Below are positions 26,802 to 36,515 of a DNA stretch of 64,000 bases, piece by piece. The notes below the pieces were generated by a model. It was given only the letters and a program-made list of their open reading frames with translations. It ran no database searches and was not told where the DNA came from. The stretch lies in contig NZ_ATUR01000005.1 of the NCBI RefSeq assembly GCF_000420305.1, positions 129,001 through 193,000 on the forward strand. Direction: 5' to 3'. Positions within the stretch are counted from its first letter, which is position 1; each line of letters opens with the position of its first letter. Both the position numbers and the translations under genes were made by a program. The DNA is from Novosphingopyxis baekryungensis DSM 16222 (lineage in GTDB: Bacteria; Pseudomonadota; Alphaproteobacteria; Sphingomonadales; Sphingomonadaceae).

Positions 26802-27416
26802 TCAGCGAGTCAGCGCGCTGGCCTGCTCGGCGCGTTGCCGGATGGCAGCATAGTCGCTTTCGCCCTTGGGCACCAGCCAGCTGCCGCCCACGCACAGCAC
26901 CGGCTCCAGCGCCAGCCAGTCGCTGGCGGTCGATTCGGTGATGCCGCCGGTCGGGCAGAACTGGATCTGGCCGAACGGGCCGCTGAGCGCTTTGAGCGCC
27001 TTGATGCCACCCGAAGCTTCGGCCGGAAAGAATTTGAAATGCGTCAGCCCCATGTCCAGCCCGCGCATGATATCGCCGGCATTGGCGATACCGGGAAGAA
27101 ACGGCACCTGCTGATGCAGCGCGGCCTTGCCCAGCGATTCGGTCAGGCCCGGAGATACGATGAACTCGGCGCCGGCCGCCAGCGACCGCTCCAGCCCCCT
27201 GGCATCCAGCACGGTACCAGCACCGACGATGGCACCGGGCACCTTCTTCATCTCTTCGATGGCGCCTAGCGCCGCCTCGGTCCGCAAGGTGACCTCCAGC
27301 ACGCGCAGGCCGCCGGCCACCAGCGCCTCGGCCATGGCGCGCGCGGTGGCGACGTCATCGATCACCAGCACCGGAATGACCGGCGCGGTCCGCATGATGG
27401 TTTCGATGGAGTTCAT
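26802..27416 (-). CDS. eda: 2-keto-3-deoxy-6-phosphogluconate aldolase
   Basis: 204 aa class I aldolase. The catalytic Glu region is VLEVTLRTEAAL, the phosphate-binding segments are GAGTVLD and CPTGGI, and the Schiff-base Lys lies in LTHFKFFPAEASGG. It splits KDPG to pyruvate and glyceraldehyde-3-phosphate, the last step of the Entner-Doudoroff route. It is the last gene of the zwf-pgl-edd-glk-eda operon, with its ATG overlapping the glk stop (ATGA). Confidence 0.96.
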   Translation of the reverse strand: MNSIETIMRTAPVIPVLVIDDVATARAMAEALVAGGLRVLEVTLRTEAALGAIEEMKKVPGAIVGAGTVLDARGLERSLAAGAEFIVSPGLTESLGKAALHQQVPFLPGIANAGDIMRGLDMGLTHFKFFPAEASGGIKALKALSGPFGQIQFCPTGGITESTASDWLALEPVLCVGGSWLVPKGESDYAAIRQRAEQASALTR

Positions 27417-28393
27417 GAGATGTCCTTTGCGTGATGTTGGGCGGCAAATGCGGCGGCAGCGCCATAGAGGCCGGGTTCGGGGTGGGAGATCAGCTTGACC
27501 GGCTGACGCTCCATGAGAGACTGGAAACGGCCCTTGGCGGCGAAGCGTTCGGCAAAGCCGGATCTGGGCAGGAAGTTCGTCAGCCGAGCGCCCAGCCCGC
27601 CCGCCAGAACGACCGCTCCGGGCCCATGCGTCAGCGCGATATCGCCAACCACCGCGCCCAGGCAAAGGCAGAAGCGATCGAGCGCGGCTTCGGCCATCGA
27701 ATCCTTGCCCTCCAGCGCGGCGGTCCACAGCGCCTTGTCGTCGCCGCGCGGAATATCGCGGCCTTCGAACTGCGCCAGCACTTCCCAGATCGACCGCAGG
27801 CCCGGCCCGGCCACCACGCGCTCCACCGAGACGCGGTTGTGCTTCTTGCGCAGATGTTCCAGCAGCCGGTCCTCGACCTCGTCCAGCGGCGCGAAATCGC
27901 TGTGGCCGCCTTCGGTCGGCAGCACGCTGATCGCGCCGTCCTTGCGCAGCAGAATCGCCACGCCAAGGCCGGTGCCGGGGCCGACCACCGTGACCACACC
28001 GTCTTTCGGCAGCGGCCCTTCCGGCCCGGTGACGTGCAGCAGATAATCGTCATCCACCGCGGCAACGGCATGGGCGACCGCTTCGAAATCATTGAGCAGC
28101 ACATGGCTGTCCAGCTTCAGCTTGCTGTCGATCAGCGCGGGCCGGACGATCCAGGGATTGTTGGTGAATTTGATCACCTCGACGCGGATCGCCGCGGCGA
28201 TGGCGATGGCGGCGTGGCGCGGCATCGGTTCGTCCAGCGTGGCGCCATAGGCCTCCCAGGCGATCTGCAGGCTGGCATGATCGGCGGCGCGCATCTTGGT
28301 CGGCTCGCCCAGTGAGACCACCCGGCCCTCGGCCACCTCGGCGATGGCGAAGCGGGCATGGGTGCCTCCGATATCGGCAACTACGATCCGCAT
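27413..28393 (-). CDS. glk: glucokinase
   Basis: 326 aa, bacterial Glk family (not ROK). ADIGGTHARFAI is the phosphate-binding motif, HVLLNDFEAVAHAV holds the catalytic Asp, and GPGTGLGVA and EGGHSDFAP are further family motifs. It phosphorylates glucose with ATP to supply Zwf. It lies 2 nt after edd and overlaps eda by 4 nt. Confidence 0.95.
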   Translation of the reverse strand: MRIVVADIGGTHARFAIAEVAEGRVVSLGEPTKMRAADHASLQIAWEAYGATLDEPMPRHAAIAIAAAIRVEVIKFTNNPWIVRPALIDSKLKLDSHVLLNDFEAVAHAVAAVDDDYLLHVTGPEGPLPKDGVVTVVGPGTGLGVAILLRKDGAISVLPTEGGHSDFAPLDEVEDRLLEHLRKKHNRVSVERVVAGPGLRSIWEVLAQFEGRDIPRGDDKALWTAALEGKDSMAEAALDRFCLCLGAVVGDIALTHGPGAVVLAGGLGARLTNFLPRSGFAERFAAKGRFQSLMERQPVKLISHPEPGLYGAAAAFAAQHHAKDIS

Positions 28394-28395
28394 GA

Positions 28396-30219
28396 TTACA
28401 GCCCCGCCTCGGCCAACATGGCAGACCCGCCCTTTTCCGCCTCATCGGCATGCGCGCGCATCAGGCCGAACAGCTCGCGGCCCAGCCCGACATTGTCGAG
28501 CTGCGCGGCGGCATGTTCGCGCGCATCCCATTCGGCGGCATCGACCAGCGCCTCGACCACGCCGGTGCGTGCGCAGACCCTGACGATATCGCCATCGCGC
28601 AGCTTGCCGATCGGCCCGCCGCCCAGGGCTTCGGGCGAAAGATGGATCGCGGCGGGCACCTTGCCGCTGGCCCCGGACATGCGCCCGTCGGTCAGCAGCG
28701 CGACGCGGTATCCGCGGTCCTGCAGCACGCCGAGCGGAGGCGTGAGCTTGTGCAGTTCCGGCATACCGTTCGCCTTGGGGCCCTGATGACGCACCACGAC
28801 CACGACGTCGCGGTCCAGCTCGCCCGATTCGAAGGCGCCGCGCACATCGTCCTGCCGTTCGAAAATCCGGCACGGGGCCTCGATCGTCCAGCGGTCCTCG
28901 TCCACCGCGCTGGTCTTCATGATGCAGCGGCCCAGATTGCCCTGCATCAGGGCAAGGCCGCCGGTTGCCTGAAACGGCGCGTCGGCGGGGCGCAGCATGC
29001 TGTCGTCGGCGCTGACTTGCGGCGCGGGCTTCCAGGTGAGCCCGCCTTCATCGGCCAGAAACGGCTCCTCGGCATAGCCGTTCAGATCCGAATGCCAGAC
29101 GGTCATGATATCGCCGTGCAGATAGCCGCCGCCGATCAGCTCGCGGATGACATAGCCCATGCCGCCCGCCGCCTGGAAGTGATTCACGTCGCCCGATCCA
29201 TTGGGATAGATGCGGCTCAGCAGCGGCACGACATCGGCCAGATCGCTGAAATCCTGCCAGTCGACGATGATGCCCGCCGCCCGCGCAAAGGCGGGAATGT
29301 GGATGGTATGGTTGGTCGATCCGCCCGTCGCCAGCAGCCCGACGATGGCATTCACGATCGCCTTTTCATTGATCACGCGGCCGACTGGGCGATAATCCTC
29401 GCCGTCCGATCCGATTTCGGTCAGCCGGTGCACGGCGGCACGGGTCAGCTCCTGGCGGATCTTGGTGCCGGGATTGGGGAAGGCGGCGCCCGGCACGTGC
29501 AGGCCCATCACTTCCATCATCATCTGGTTGCTGTTGGCCGTGCCGTAAAAGGTGCAGGTGCCCATGCCGTGATAGCTGGCGCTTTCGGCTTCCAGCAGCT
29601 CATCGCGGCCCACCTTGCCCTCGGCATAAAGCTGGCGCACGCGCTGCTTTTCCTTGTTAGCGAGGCCGGACGGCATCGGCCCGGCGGGCACGAAGATCGC
29701 CGGCAAATGGCCAAAGCGCAGCGCGGCGATCAGCAGGCCGGGCACGATCTTGTCACAGATACCCAGCATCAGCGCGCCTTCATACATGGCGTGGCTGAGG
29801 CCCACGACAGAGGCCAGCGCAATGGTATCGCGGCTGAACAGCGACAGCTCCATGCCATCCTGCCCCTGCGTCACCCCGTCGCACATCGCCGGCACGCCGC
29901 CCGCGACCTGCGCAGTGGCGCCCTTTTCGCGCGCAAAGACCTTGATCAGCTCGGGATAGCGATAATAGGGCGCATGCGCGGACAGCATGTCATTATAGGC
30001 GGTGACGATAGCCAGATTGGTGGCCCGCGCCTGCCGGATGGTCGATTTGTCTTCCCCGCTGGCGGCAAAGGCATGGGCCAGATTGCCGCAGCTGAGCACC
30101 GAGCGGCGGGTGCCTTCATCCTTCTGCCGCTCGATCAGATCGAGATAGCGGGCGCGGCCGTCGCGCGATCGTTCGATCACGCGCTCGGTCACTTCGGCGA
30201 CTTTGGGATGCAGGGTCAT
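28396..30219 (-). CDS. edd: 6-phosphogluconate dehydratase
   Basis: 607 aa IlvD/Edd-family iron-sulfur dehydratase. Cluster Cys are expected in [17 protein letters not shown] and [16 protein letters not shown]. It converts 6-phosphogluconate to KDPG. The start [14 protein letters not shown] is that of the family; an upstream in-frame start inside pgl was rejected. pgl ends 1 nt before it, so the two are coupled. Confidence 0.97.
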   Translation of the reverse strand: MTLHPKVAEVTERVIERSRDGRARYLDLIERQKDEGTRRSVLSCGNLAHAFAASGEDKSTIRQARATNLAIVTAYNDMLSAHAPYYRYPELIKVFAREKGATAQVAGGVPAMCDGVTQGQDGMELSLFSRDTIALASVVGLSHAMYEGALMLGICDKIVPGLLIAALRFGHLPAIFVPAGPMPSGLANKEKQRVRQLYAEGKVGRDELLEAESASYHGMGTCTFYGTANSNQMMMEVMGLHVPGAAFPNPGTKIRQELTRAAVHRLTEIGSDGEDYRPVGRVINEKAIVNAIVGLLATGGSTNHTIHIPAFARAAGIIVDWQDFSDLADVVPLLSRIYPNGSGDVNHFQAAGGMGYVIRELIGGGYLHGDIMTVWHSDLNGYAEEPFLADEGGLTWKPAPQVSADDSMLRPADAPFQATGGLALMQGNLGRCIMKTSAVDEDRWTIEAPCRIFERQDDVRGAFESGELDRDVVVVVRHQGPKANGMPELHKLTPPLGVLQDRGYRVALLTDGRMSGASGKVPAAIHLSPEALGGGPIGKLRDGDIVRVCARTGVVEALVDAAEWDAREHAAAQLDNVGLGRELFGLMRAHADEAEKGGSAMLAEAGL

Positions 30220-30220
30220 G

Positions 30221-30916
30221 TCAGGGTCCCTCGTAAATCGTGATATTGCGGTCGAGCTGCGCGAAGAAGCGGGCCACCGGCAGGCCCGAGCTTTCCCCGT
30301 CGGTAATCGCGCGGTCCAGCACGGCGCGCTTTTCATGGCCGGAGATCACCATGATGATGTGGCGCGCATTGGAAATGCAGGGCACCGACAGGGTGATGCG
30401 GGATACCGGCGCTTCAGGCGGCAGCGGATCTGGCCGCACGCGCACCGCCTTGGCCTGCGCCGGCGGCTTGAACGCGGTGTCATAATCCGGGCCGGGAAAG
30501 ACGCTGGCGAAATGCCCGTCGCTGCCCATGCCGAGCCAGATCAGATCGAGCGGGAATTTCAGCTTGTCGGCAATGCCGCGCGCCTCGACCGCCGCCTGGG
30601 CCTCGTTTCCCGCCGTCTCGAACAGCGGAGAGATGGTCGCGCCGGTATCGCCGAACACGCGGCGCAGGGCGGCGATGTTCGACAGCTCGCTGTCTTCTTC
30701 CACGATGCGGTCGTCGGCAGGGATGATCGAAACCTTTTCCCAGCCAAGCCCGGTGCGCGACAGCTTTTCGTAGATCGGGAACGGGCTGGACCCGCCCGAC
30801 AGCGCAATCAGCGACTGCCCGCTTTCCAGCAACGCGTTTCGCAGGATCTTGGTGACGTCCGCCGCCACCTTGTCGTGCAGCTCTTCGGTGCTGCCGAAAC
30901 TTTTGCGATCAATCAT
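30221..30916 (-). CDS. pgl: 6-phosphogluconolactonase
   Basis: 231 aa DevB/Pgl-type lactonase. [19 protein letters not shown] is the phosphate-binding region, [19 protein letters not shown] the family signature, and [18 protein letters not shown] contains the catalytic His. It hydrolyses 6-phosphogluconolactone formed by Zwf. It overlaps zwf by 8 nt. Confidence 0.95.
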   Translation of the reverse strand: MIDRKSFGSTEELHDKVAADVTKILRNALLESGQSLIALSGGSSPFPIYEKLSRTGLGWEKVSIIPADDRIVEEDSELSNIAALRRVFGDTGATISPLFETAGNEAQAAVEARGIADKLKFPLDLIWLGMGSDGHFASVFPGPDYDTAFKPPAQAKAVRVRPDPLPPEAPVSRITLSVPCISNARHIIMVISGHEKRAVLDRAITDGESSGLPVARFFAQLDRNITIYEGP

Positions 30917-32378
30917 GCCAGCTCACTCCATCCCGCTCGGTCAGCGCAATCGCGGCGCTTGGGCCCCAGCCTCCGGCGTTGTAACTTTTGGGTTTCTTTC
31001 CGCTCGTCTTCCAGGTCTCGCGAATCTCGTCGATCCACTTCCACTGCGCCTCCACCTCGTCGCGGCGGACGAACAGCGTCTGATCGCCCTCCACCAGATC
31101 GAGCAACAGCCGCTCATAGGCGATACGGCGGCGCGTACCGGCAAAGGCCTGGCTGAGCGACAGGTCCAGCGGCACCTCGCGCAGTACGATCTTGTCCCGG
31201 TCGATCCCCGGCTCCTTGGCCATCACCAGCAGCCGGACATATTCCTCCGGCTGCAGGCGGATGATCAGCGTGTTGGCCTCCAGCCGTCCCTCGCGTCCCA
31301 CAAAGATATTGTGCGGCACCGGCTTGAACTGCACCACGATCTCGCTGCGGCGATCGGCCATGCGTTTGCCGGTGCGCAGATAGAAGGGCACGCCCTGCCA
31401 GCGCCAATTGTCGACATGCGCCTTCAGGGCCACGAAGGTCTCGGTGTCCGAGCCGTCGCCCAGATCGTCGCCATAGCTTTTCACCGGCTCGCCCTTCACC
31501 GCGCCGTCGCCATATTGGCCGGTCACGCTGTCGCCTTCCGGCACGGGGCGCAGCGCGCGCAGCACCTTGACCTTTTCGTCGCGGATCGCGGTGGCATCGA
31601 AATTGCCGGGCGGCTCCATGGCGATCAGCGCCAGCAACTGCAGCATATGGTTCTGCACCATATCGCGCAGCGCGCCGGTATCGTCATAGAAATCCGCGCG
31701 CCCTTCCAGGCCGACCGTTTCGGTTACGGTGATCTGGACATGGTCGATATTGTTCGAATTCCACACCGGTTCGAACAGCATATTGGCAAAGCGCAGCGCC
31801 ATCAGGTTCTGCACCGTTTCCTTGCCCAGATAATGGTCGATGCGGAAGGTGCGCTCCTCGGGGAAGACGGCGGCCACGGCATCGTTGATCTGCGCGGAGC
31901 TTTCGAAATCCGTGCCGAGCGGCTTTTCCAGGCCGATGCGGACATTGTCGCCTGCCAGACCGGCGGACTGCAGGCCGCGGATGGTGGGTTCGAACAGGAA
32001 CGGCGCGGTCGACAGGAAAATGGCGAGGCCGCAGCTGATATCGCCCACCTTGGCCGCCAGATCGTCGAACCCCTCGATCGTCGAGGCATCGAGCGGCTGA
32101 TAGAACAGCCGCTCCAGAAAGCTGGCGATCGCGCCCTCGTCCTTGCGGTCGGTCGGCAGAAATTCGTCCAGCGCATCGCGCGCCATATCGCGGAAGCCAT
32201 CATCGGTCAGTTCGCTGCGCGCGGTACCGAAGATCTTCAGATTGGGCGCAATCAGCGCGTCCGCATGCAAGGCATAGAGCGATGGCAACAACATGCGCTT
32301 GGCCAGATCGCCGGTGGCGCCGAAGAGGATAAGGTTCTGACAGCGCTGATCGCCGTCCGAAGTCTTGTGGTCAGCTAT
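30909..32378 (-). CDS. zwf: glucose-6-phosphate dehydrogenase with an apparent ATA start codon
   Basis: 489 aa from the proposed start, the normal length for the family. The NADP-binding LILFGATGDLAKR is near the N-terminus, the catalytic RIDHYLGKETVQN is central, and substrate Lys is in IGLEKPLGTD. The first ATG in frame (32294) would begin after the Rossmann Gly motif and cannot give an active enzyme. Upstream to the in-frame stop there is no ATG, GTG or TTG. The best start is ATA at 32378, with AGGGAG 8 nt before it; it would give M-ADHKTSDGDQ. A CTG 10 codons further up is a weaker choice. A mutated or misread ATG is possible. It heads the Entner-Doudoroff operon. Confidence 0.92.
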   Translation of the reverse strand: MADHKTSDGDQRCQNLILFGATGDLAKRMLLPSLYALHADALIAPNLKIFGTARSELTDDGFRDMARDALDEFLPTDRKDEGAIASFLERLFYQPLDASTIEGFDDLAAKVGDISCGLAIFLSTAPFLFEPTIRGLQSAGLAGDNVRIGLEKPLGTDFESSAQINDAVAAVFPEERTFRIDHYLGKETVQNLMALRFANMLFEPVWNSNNIDHVQITVTETVGLEGRADFYDDTGALRDMVQNHMLQLLALIAMEPPGNFDATAIRDEKVKVLRALRPVPEGDSVTGQYGDGAVKGEPVKSYGDDLGDGSDTETFVALKAHVDNWRWQGVPFYLRTGKRMADRRSEIVVQFKPVPHNIFVGREGRLEANTLIIRLQPEEYVRLLVMAKEPGIDRDKIVLREVPLDLSLSQAFAGTRRRIAYERLLLDLVEGDQTLFVRRDEVEAQWKWIDEIRETWKTSGKKPKSYNAGGWGPSAAIALTERDGVSWHD

Positions 32379-32448
32379 GGTCTCTACTCCCTGGGAAGAG
32401 GTCCTCAGAATCGCGGCGCCTGAAAGACGCTCTGCTACGGCTCAATGC

Positions 32449-32461
32449 GCTTGTAGCAAGC
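32449..32461. promoter_or_regulatory. small inverted repeat between zwf and proB
   Basis: GCTTG-TAG-CAAGC, a perfect 5-bp inverted repeat that continues into the palindrome CAAGCTTG. It lies in the 220-nt divergent region between zwf and proB, so it could be an operator for either gene. There is no supporting evidence beyond symmetry and position. Confidence 0.25.
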
Positions 32462-32598
32462 TTGTTCAAATCGGGGGCGGGAAAATTGCAGGCTTTCGAT
32501 GCGCCATGGCTTGTGGCAACGCGCCGGACGCCCGCCATTGGCGGCCTTATCCGTATGCGCCGCGCAAGAACGCGCCTGTTGGAGACCGGAGCCCGAGC

Positions 32599-33414
32599 AT
32601 GGATCAGCATGAAAACAGCGCCGCGCAGCTGCTTGATCGCGCATCGACCATCGTCATCAAGGTCGGCAGCTCGCTGCTGATAGACCGCGCCAGGGGCCGC
32701 CCGCGGGTGGCCTGGCTGCATGCACTGGCGGAGGATATCGCGGCGCTGCGGGAGGGCGGCAAGCGCGTGATCATCGTCACCTCCGGCGCCATGGCGTTCG
32801 GCTGGCCGCGACTGGGGCTGGCGCGATCCGATGTGGTGACCGAGCGGCAGGCGGCGGCGGCGGCGGGGCAGACCCTGCTCATGAGCGCCTGGGACAATGC
32901 GCTGGCGCCCCATGACATCGTGGCGGCGCAGCTGCTCCTGTCGATCGGCGATATCGAGGCGGAGCGGCGCGGGGCCAATGCACGCGCCGCCATGCAGACG
33001 CTGCTGTCCTGCGGCGCCGTGCCGGTGGTGAACGAGAATGATTCGGTCGCCACCGAGGAACTGCGCTTCGGCGACAATGACCGGCTGTCCGCCAGCGTGG
33101 CGCAGCTGGCCGATGCGGATCTGCTCGTGCTTCTGTCGGATGTGGAGGGCATGTTCGATGCCGATCCGACGGACAATCCGGCGGCGAAGCACATGCCCTA
33201 TATCGCCGCCATCACGCCGCAGATCGAATCGCTGGCGGGGGTCAGCAGCTCGGGCGTGGGAACGGGCGGCATGGCCACCAAGATCGCCGCTGCGCGCTTT
33301 GCCGCCGCGCATCGCTGCGCCACGATCATCGCCAGCGGACAGGCGGCCCACCCGATCGAAAAGCTGCGCGCCGGTGCCCGCGCGACGGTGGTGGGCGTGG
33401 CGGCGCAGGCCTGA
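32599..33414 (+). CDS. proB: glutamate 5-kinase, short form without PUA domain
   Basis: 271 aa amino-acid kinase. TIVIKVGSSLL (phosphate-binding), IIVTSGAMAFGWPRLG, VPVVNENDSVATEELRFGDND and GVGTGGMATKI are the ProB motifs. It phosphorylates glutamate in the first step of proline synthesis. E. coli ProB is ~367 aa and ends with a PUA domain; here the protein stops after the kinase domain. Loss of PUA is known in some bacterial ProBs. No proA is next to it. The ATG of MDQHENS was chosen over longer open frames that run back through the zwf promoter region. Confidence 0.9.
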   Translation: MDQHENSAAQLLDRASTIVIKVGSSLLIDRARGRPRVAWLHALAEDIAALREGGKRVIIVTSGAMAFGWPRLGLARSDVVTERQAAAAAGQTLLMSAWDNALAPHDIVAAQLLLSIGDIEAERRGANARAAMQTLLSCGAVPVVNENDSVATEELRFGDNDRLSASVAQLADADLLVLLSDVEGMFDADPTDNPAAKHMPYIAAITPQIESLAGVSSSGVGTGGMATKIAAARFAAAHRCATIIASGQAAHPIEKLRAGARATVVGVAAQA

Positions 33415-33545
33415 CCGGCAGGGGAGCCTCCAGCGATTTCGATCAAAAAACTCGCCCCGCGCGCAATTTTTATGCTTGTTCTTGCGCGCAGATGATATAG
33501 AGCGCGCTCAACGGCATCGTGCCGCATACAAGGGATTCGCATCGC

Positions 33546-33650
33546 ATGACGGCAAAGTCCGCCATTTTTGACCGCACCGTGGATGATGGCTTCGCCCTCG
33601 TCCTCCTTCCGCTTGTAGTATTTCTTGACCACCAAGAGGGGCGCCTTTGA
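33546..33650 (+). CDS. ilvD leader peptide (branched-chain amino acid attenuation)
   Basis: 34 aa, MTAKSAIFDRTVDDGFALVL at the start, continuing into PLVVFLDHQEGRL. Residues 18-27 read LVLLPLVVFL: eight of ten consecutive codons are Leu or Val, the products of the operon that follows. The ATG is preceded by AAGGGA at ~10 nt. The stop lies 28 nt before a GC hairpin with six T residues, and ilvD starts 99 nt after the stop. This is the pattern of leader peptides that sense charged tRNA by ribosome stalling; here tRNA-Leu and tRNA-Val would be sensed. Translation has not been shown. Confidence 0.75.
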   Translation: MTAKSAIFDRTVDDGFALVLLPLVVFLDHQEGRL

Positions 33651-33708
33651 GCTGACAAGCCAAAAGGATTATAGACCGCCCCGCTCCCACAAGGACGCGG
33701 GGTTTTTT
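33638..33708 (+). promoter_or_regulatory. transcription attenuator of the ilvD operon
   Basis: The terminator is CCCCGC (33679-33684) pairing with GCGGGG (33697-33702) around a 12-nt loop, followed by TTTTTT (33703-33708). A competing pairing is GGGGCG (33638-33643, inside the last leader codons) with CGCCCC (33677-33682); the two cannot form together. A ribosome stalled at the Leu/Val codons (33597-33626) would leave 33638-33643 free to form the antiterminator. One that reaches the stop codon would cover it and allow termination. The structure was worked out by eye, without energy calculation. Confidence 0.75.
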
Positions 33709-33749
33709 ATTGGCCTCTTCTCCCACGGCTCCAACAGCGGCAACATGAT

Positions 33750-35479
33750 ATGACTGACAGCAGCACGCCATCCCGGCCCACCCAGGGCAAACGCTCCGAC
33801 GCCATCACCAAGGGCGCGGCCAAGGCGCCGGCGCGCGCCATGCTGCGCGGCGCGGGCTTTACCGACAAGGACATGGCCCAGCCGATGGTCGCCGTGATCA
33901 ACAGCTGGACCAGCGTGTCCCCGTGCAACATGCATCTGCAATTGCTGGCCGAGCCGATCCGCAAGGGCCTGCGCGATGGCGGCTGCACGCCGATCGATTT
34001 CAACACCATCGCGGTGACCGACGGCATCGCCATGGGCGGCGAAGGCATGCGCGCCTCGCTGATCAGCCGCGAGGTTATCACCGATTCGATCGAGCTGGCG
34101 GTCAAGGGCCACAGCCTGGACGCCGCGGTCATCATGGTCGGCTGCGACAAGACCATTCCCGCCGCCGCCATGGCGCTGGCACGGCTCGATATACCGGGCC
34201 TGATTTTCTATGGCGGCACGATCATGCCCGGCAACAGCAAGGGCAAGGACCTGTCGATCCAGGACGTGTTCGAAGCGGTCGGCGCGCATGCCAAGGGCGA
34301 TATGTCGGACGCCGAGCTGGACGAAGTCGAGCGTGCAGCCTGCCCCGGCGCGGGCGCGTGCGGCGGACAGTTCACCGCCAACACCATGGCGATGGCGATG
34401 GCGTTCATGGGCCTGTCCCCCATGGGATCGGGCGATCCGCCCGCCATCAGCAAGGAAAAGGGTCTGGAAGCGCAGCGCTGCGGGCGTCTGGCGGCCAAGC
34501 TGGCGCATGACGGGACCAGCGCGAAAAGCTTCATTACCGAGACCAGCCTGCGCAACGCGGCCATTTCGGTCGTGGCGTCCGGCGGCTCGACCAATGCCGT
34601 GCTGCATCTGCCCGCCATCGCAGCGGAAGCGGGCGTGCCTTTCTCCATCGAAATCTTCGACGAGCTGACGCGCACCGTCCCGGTCATCACCGATCTAAAG
34701 CCCGGCGGCCAGTATCTGGCGCGCGACCTGTTCGATGCCGGCGGCACGCGGCTGGTCGGCAAGCGTCTGGCCGAGGCCGGGATCATCGCCGACAGCCCCA
34801 CCGTCAGCGGCCGCAACCTGTTTGCGGAACTGGACGATTTCGCGGAGACCGACGGCCAACAGGTCGTCAAAACCGTGGCTGCGCCGGTCAAGCAATTTGG
34901 CGGCCTGCGCATCCTCTATGGCGATCTGGCCCCCGAAGGCGCGGTGCTGAAAACCGCCGCCGCCGGCGCGCTGAATTTCACCGGCCCCGCCAAGGTGTTC
35001 GATGGCGAGGAAGCGGCCTTTGCCGCGGTCAGCGATCGGCAGATCGTCGCCGGCGATGTCGTCATCATCCGCTATGAAGGCCCGCGCGGCGGCCCCGGCA
35101 TGCGCGAAATGCTGGCCACCACCGCAGCGCTTGCCGGGCAGGGTCTGGCCGGCGATGTCGCGCTGATCACCGATGGCCGCTTTTCGGGCGCAAGCCACGG
35201 CTTCGTCATCGGCCATGTCTCGCCCGAGGCGGCGCGCGGCGGCCCGATCGGCCTGATCCAGACCGGCGATATCGTCACCATCGACGCCGAGGCGCGCCGC
35301 ATCGACGTCGATTGCGATTTCGACGCGCGCGCGAAGAATTTCACACCGCGTGCGCCCAACAAGATGGGCGGCGTGTTCGACAAATATGCGCGGCTGGTTT
35401 CCTCCGCCGCGATCGGCGCGGTCACGATCGAGACCGACGCCCTTATGCCCTCTCCGAATAAATCAAAGGATGGAATGCG

Positions 35480-35483
<4 letters not shown>
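33750..35483 (+). CDS. ilvD: dihydroxy-acid dehydratase
   Basis: 577 aa IlvD/Edd family. Cluster ligands lie in [11 protein letters not shown] and [23 protein letters not shown] and the closing [17 protein letters not shown] are family-typical. It dehydrates dihydroxyisovalerate and dihydroxymethylvalerate to the keto acids for valine and isoleucine. It is the first structural gene behind the attenuator and overlaps ilvC by 4 nt (ATGA). There is no strong Shine-Dalgarno before its ATG. Confidence 0.97.
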
Positions 35484-36490
<1,007 letters not shown>

Positions 36491-36515
36491 GCTGATCCGA
36501 ACAGGAACCGATCCC

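Noticed and set aside
33198-33771. Minus-strand open frames between proB and ilvD, one rich in Lys/Arg near its start
   Set aside because: They run antisense through the leader peptide and terminator, match no family I know, and the plus-strand attenuator explains the region better.
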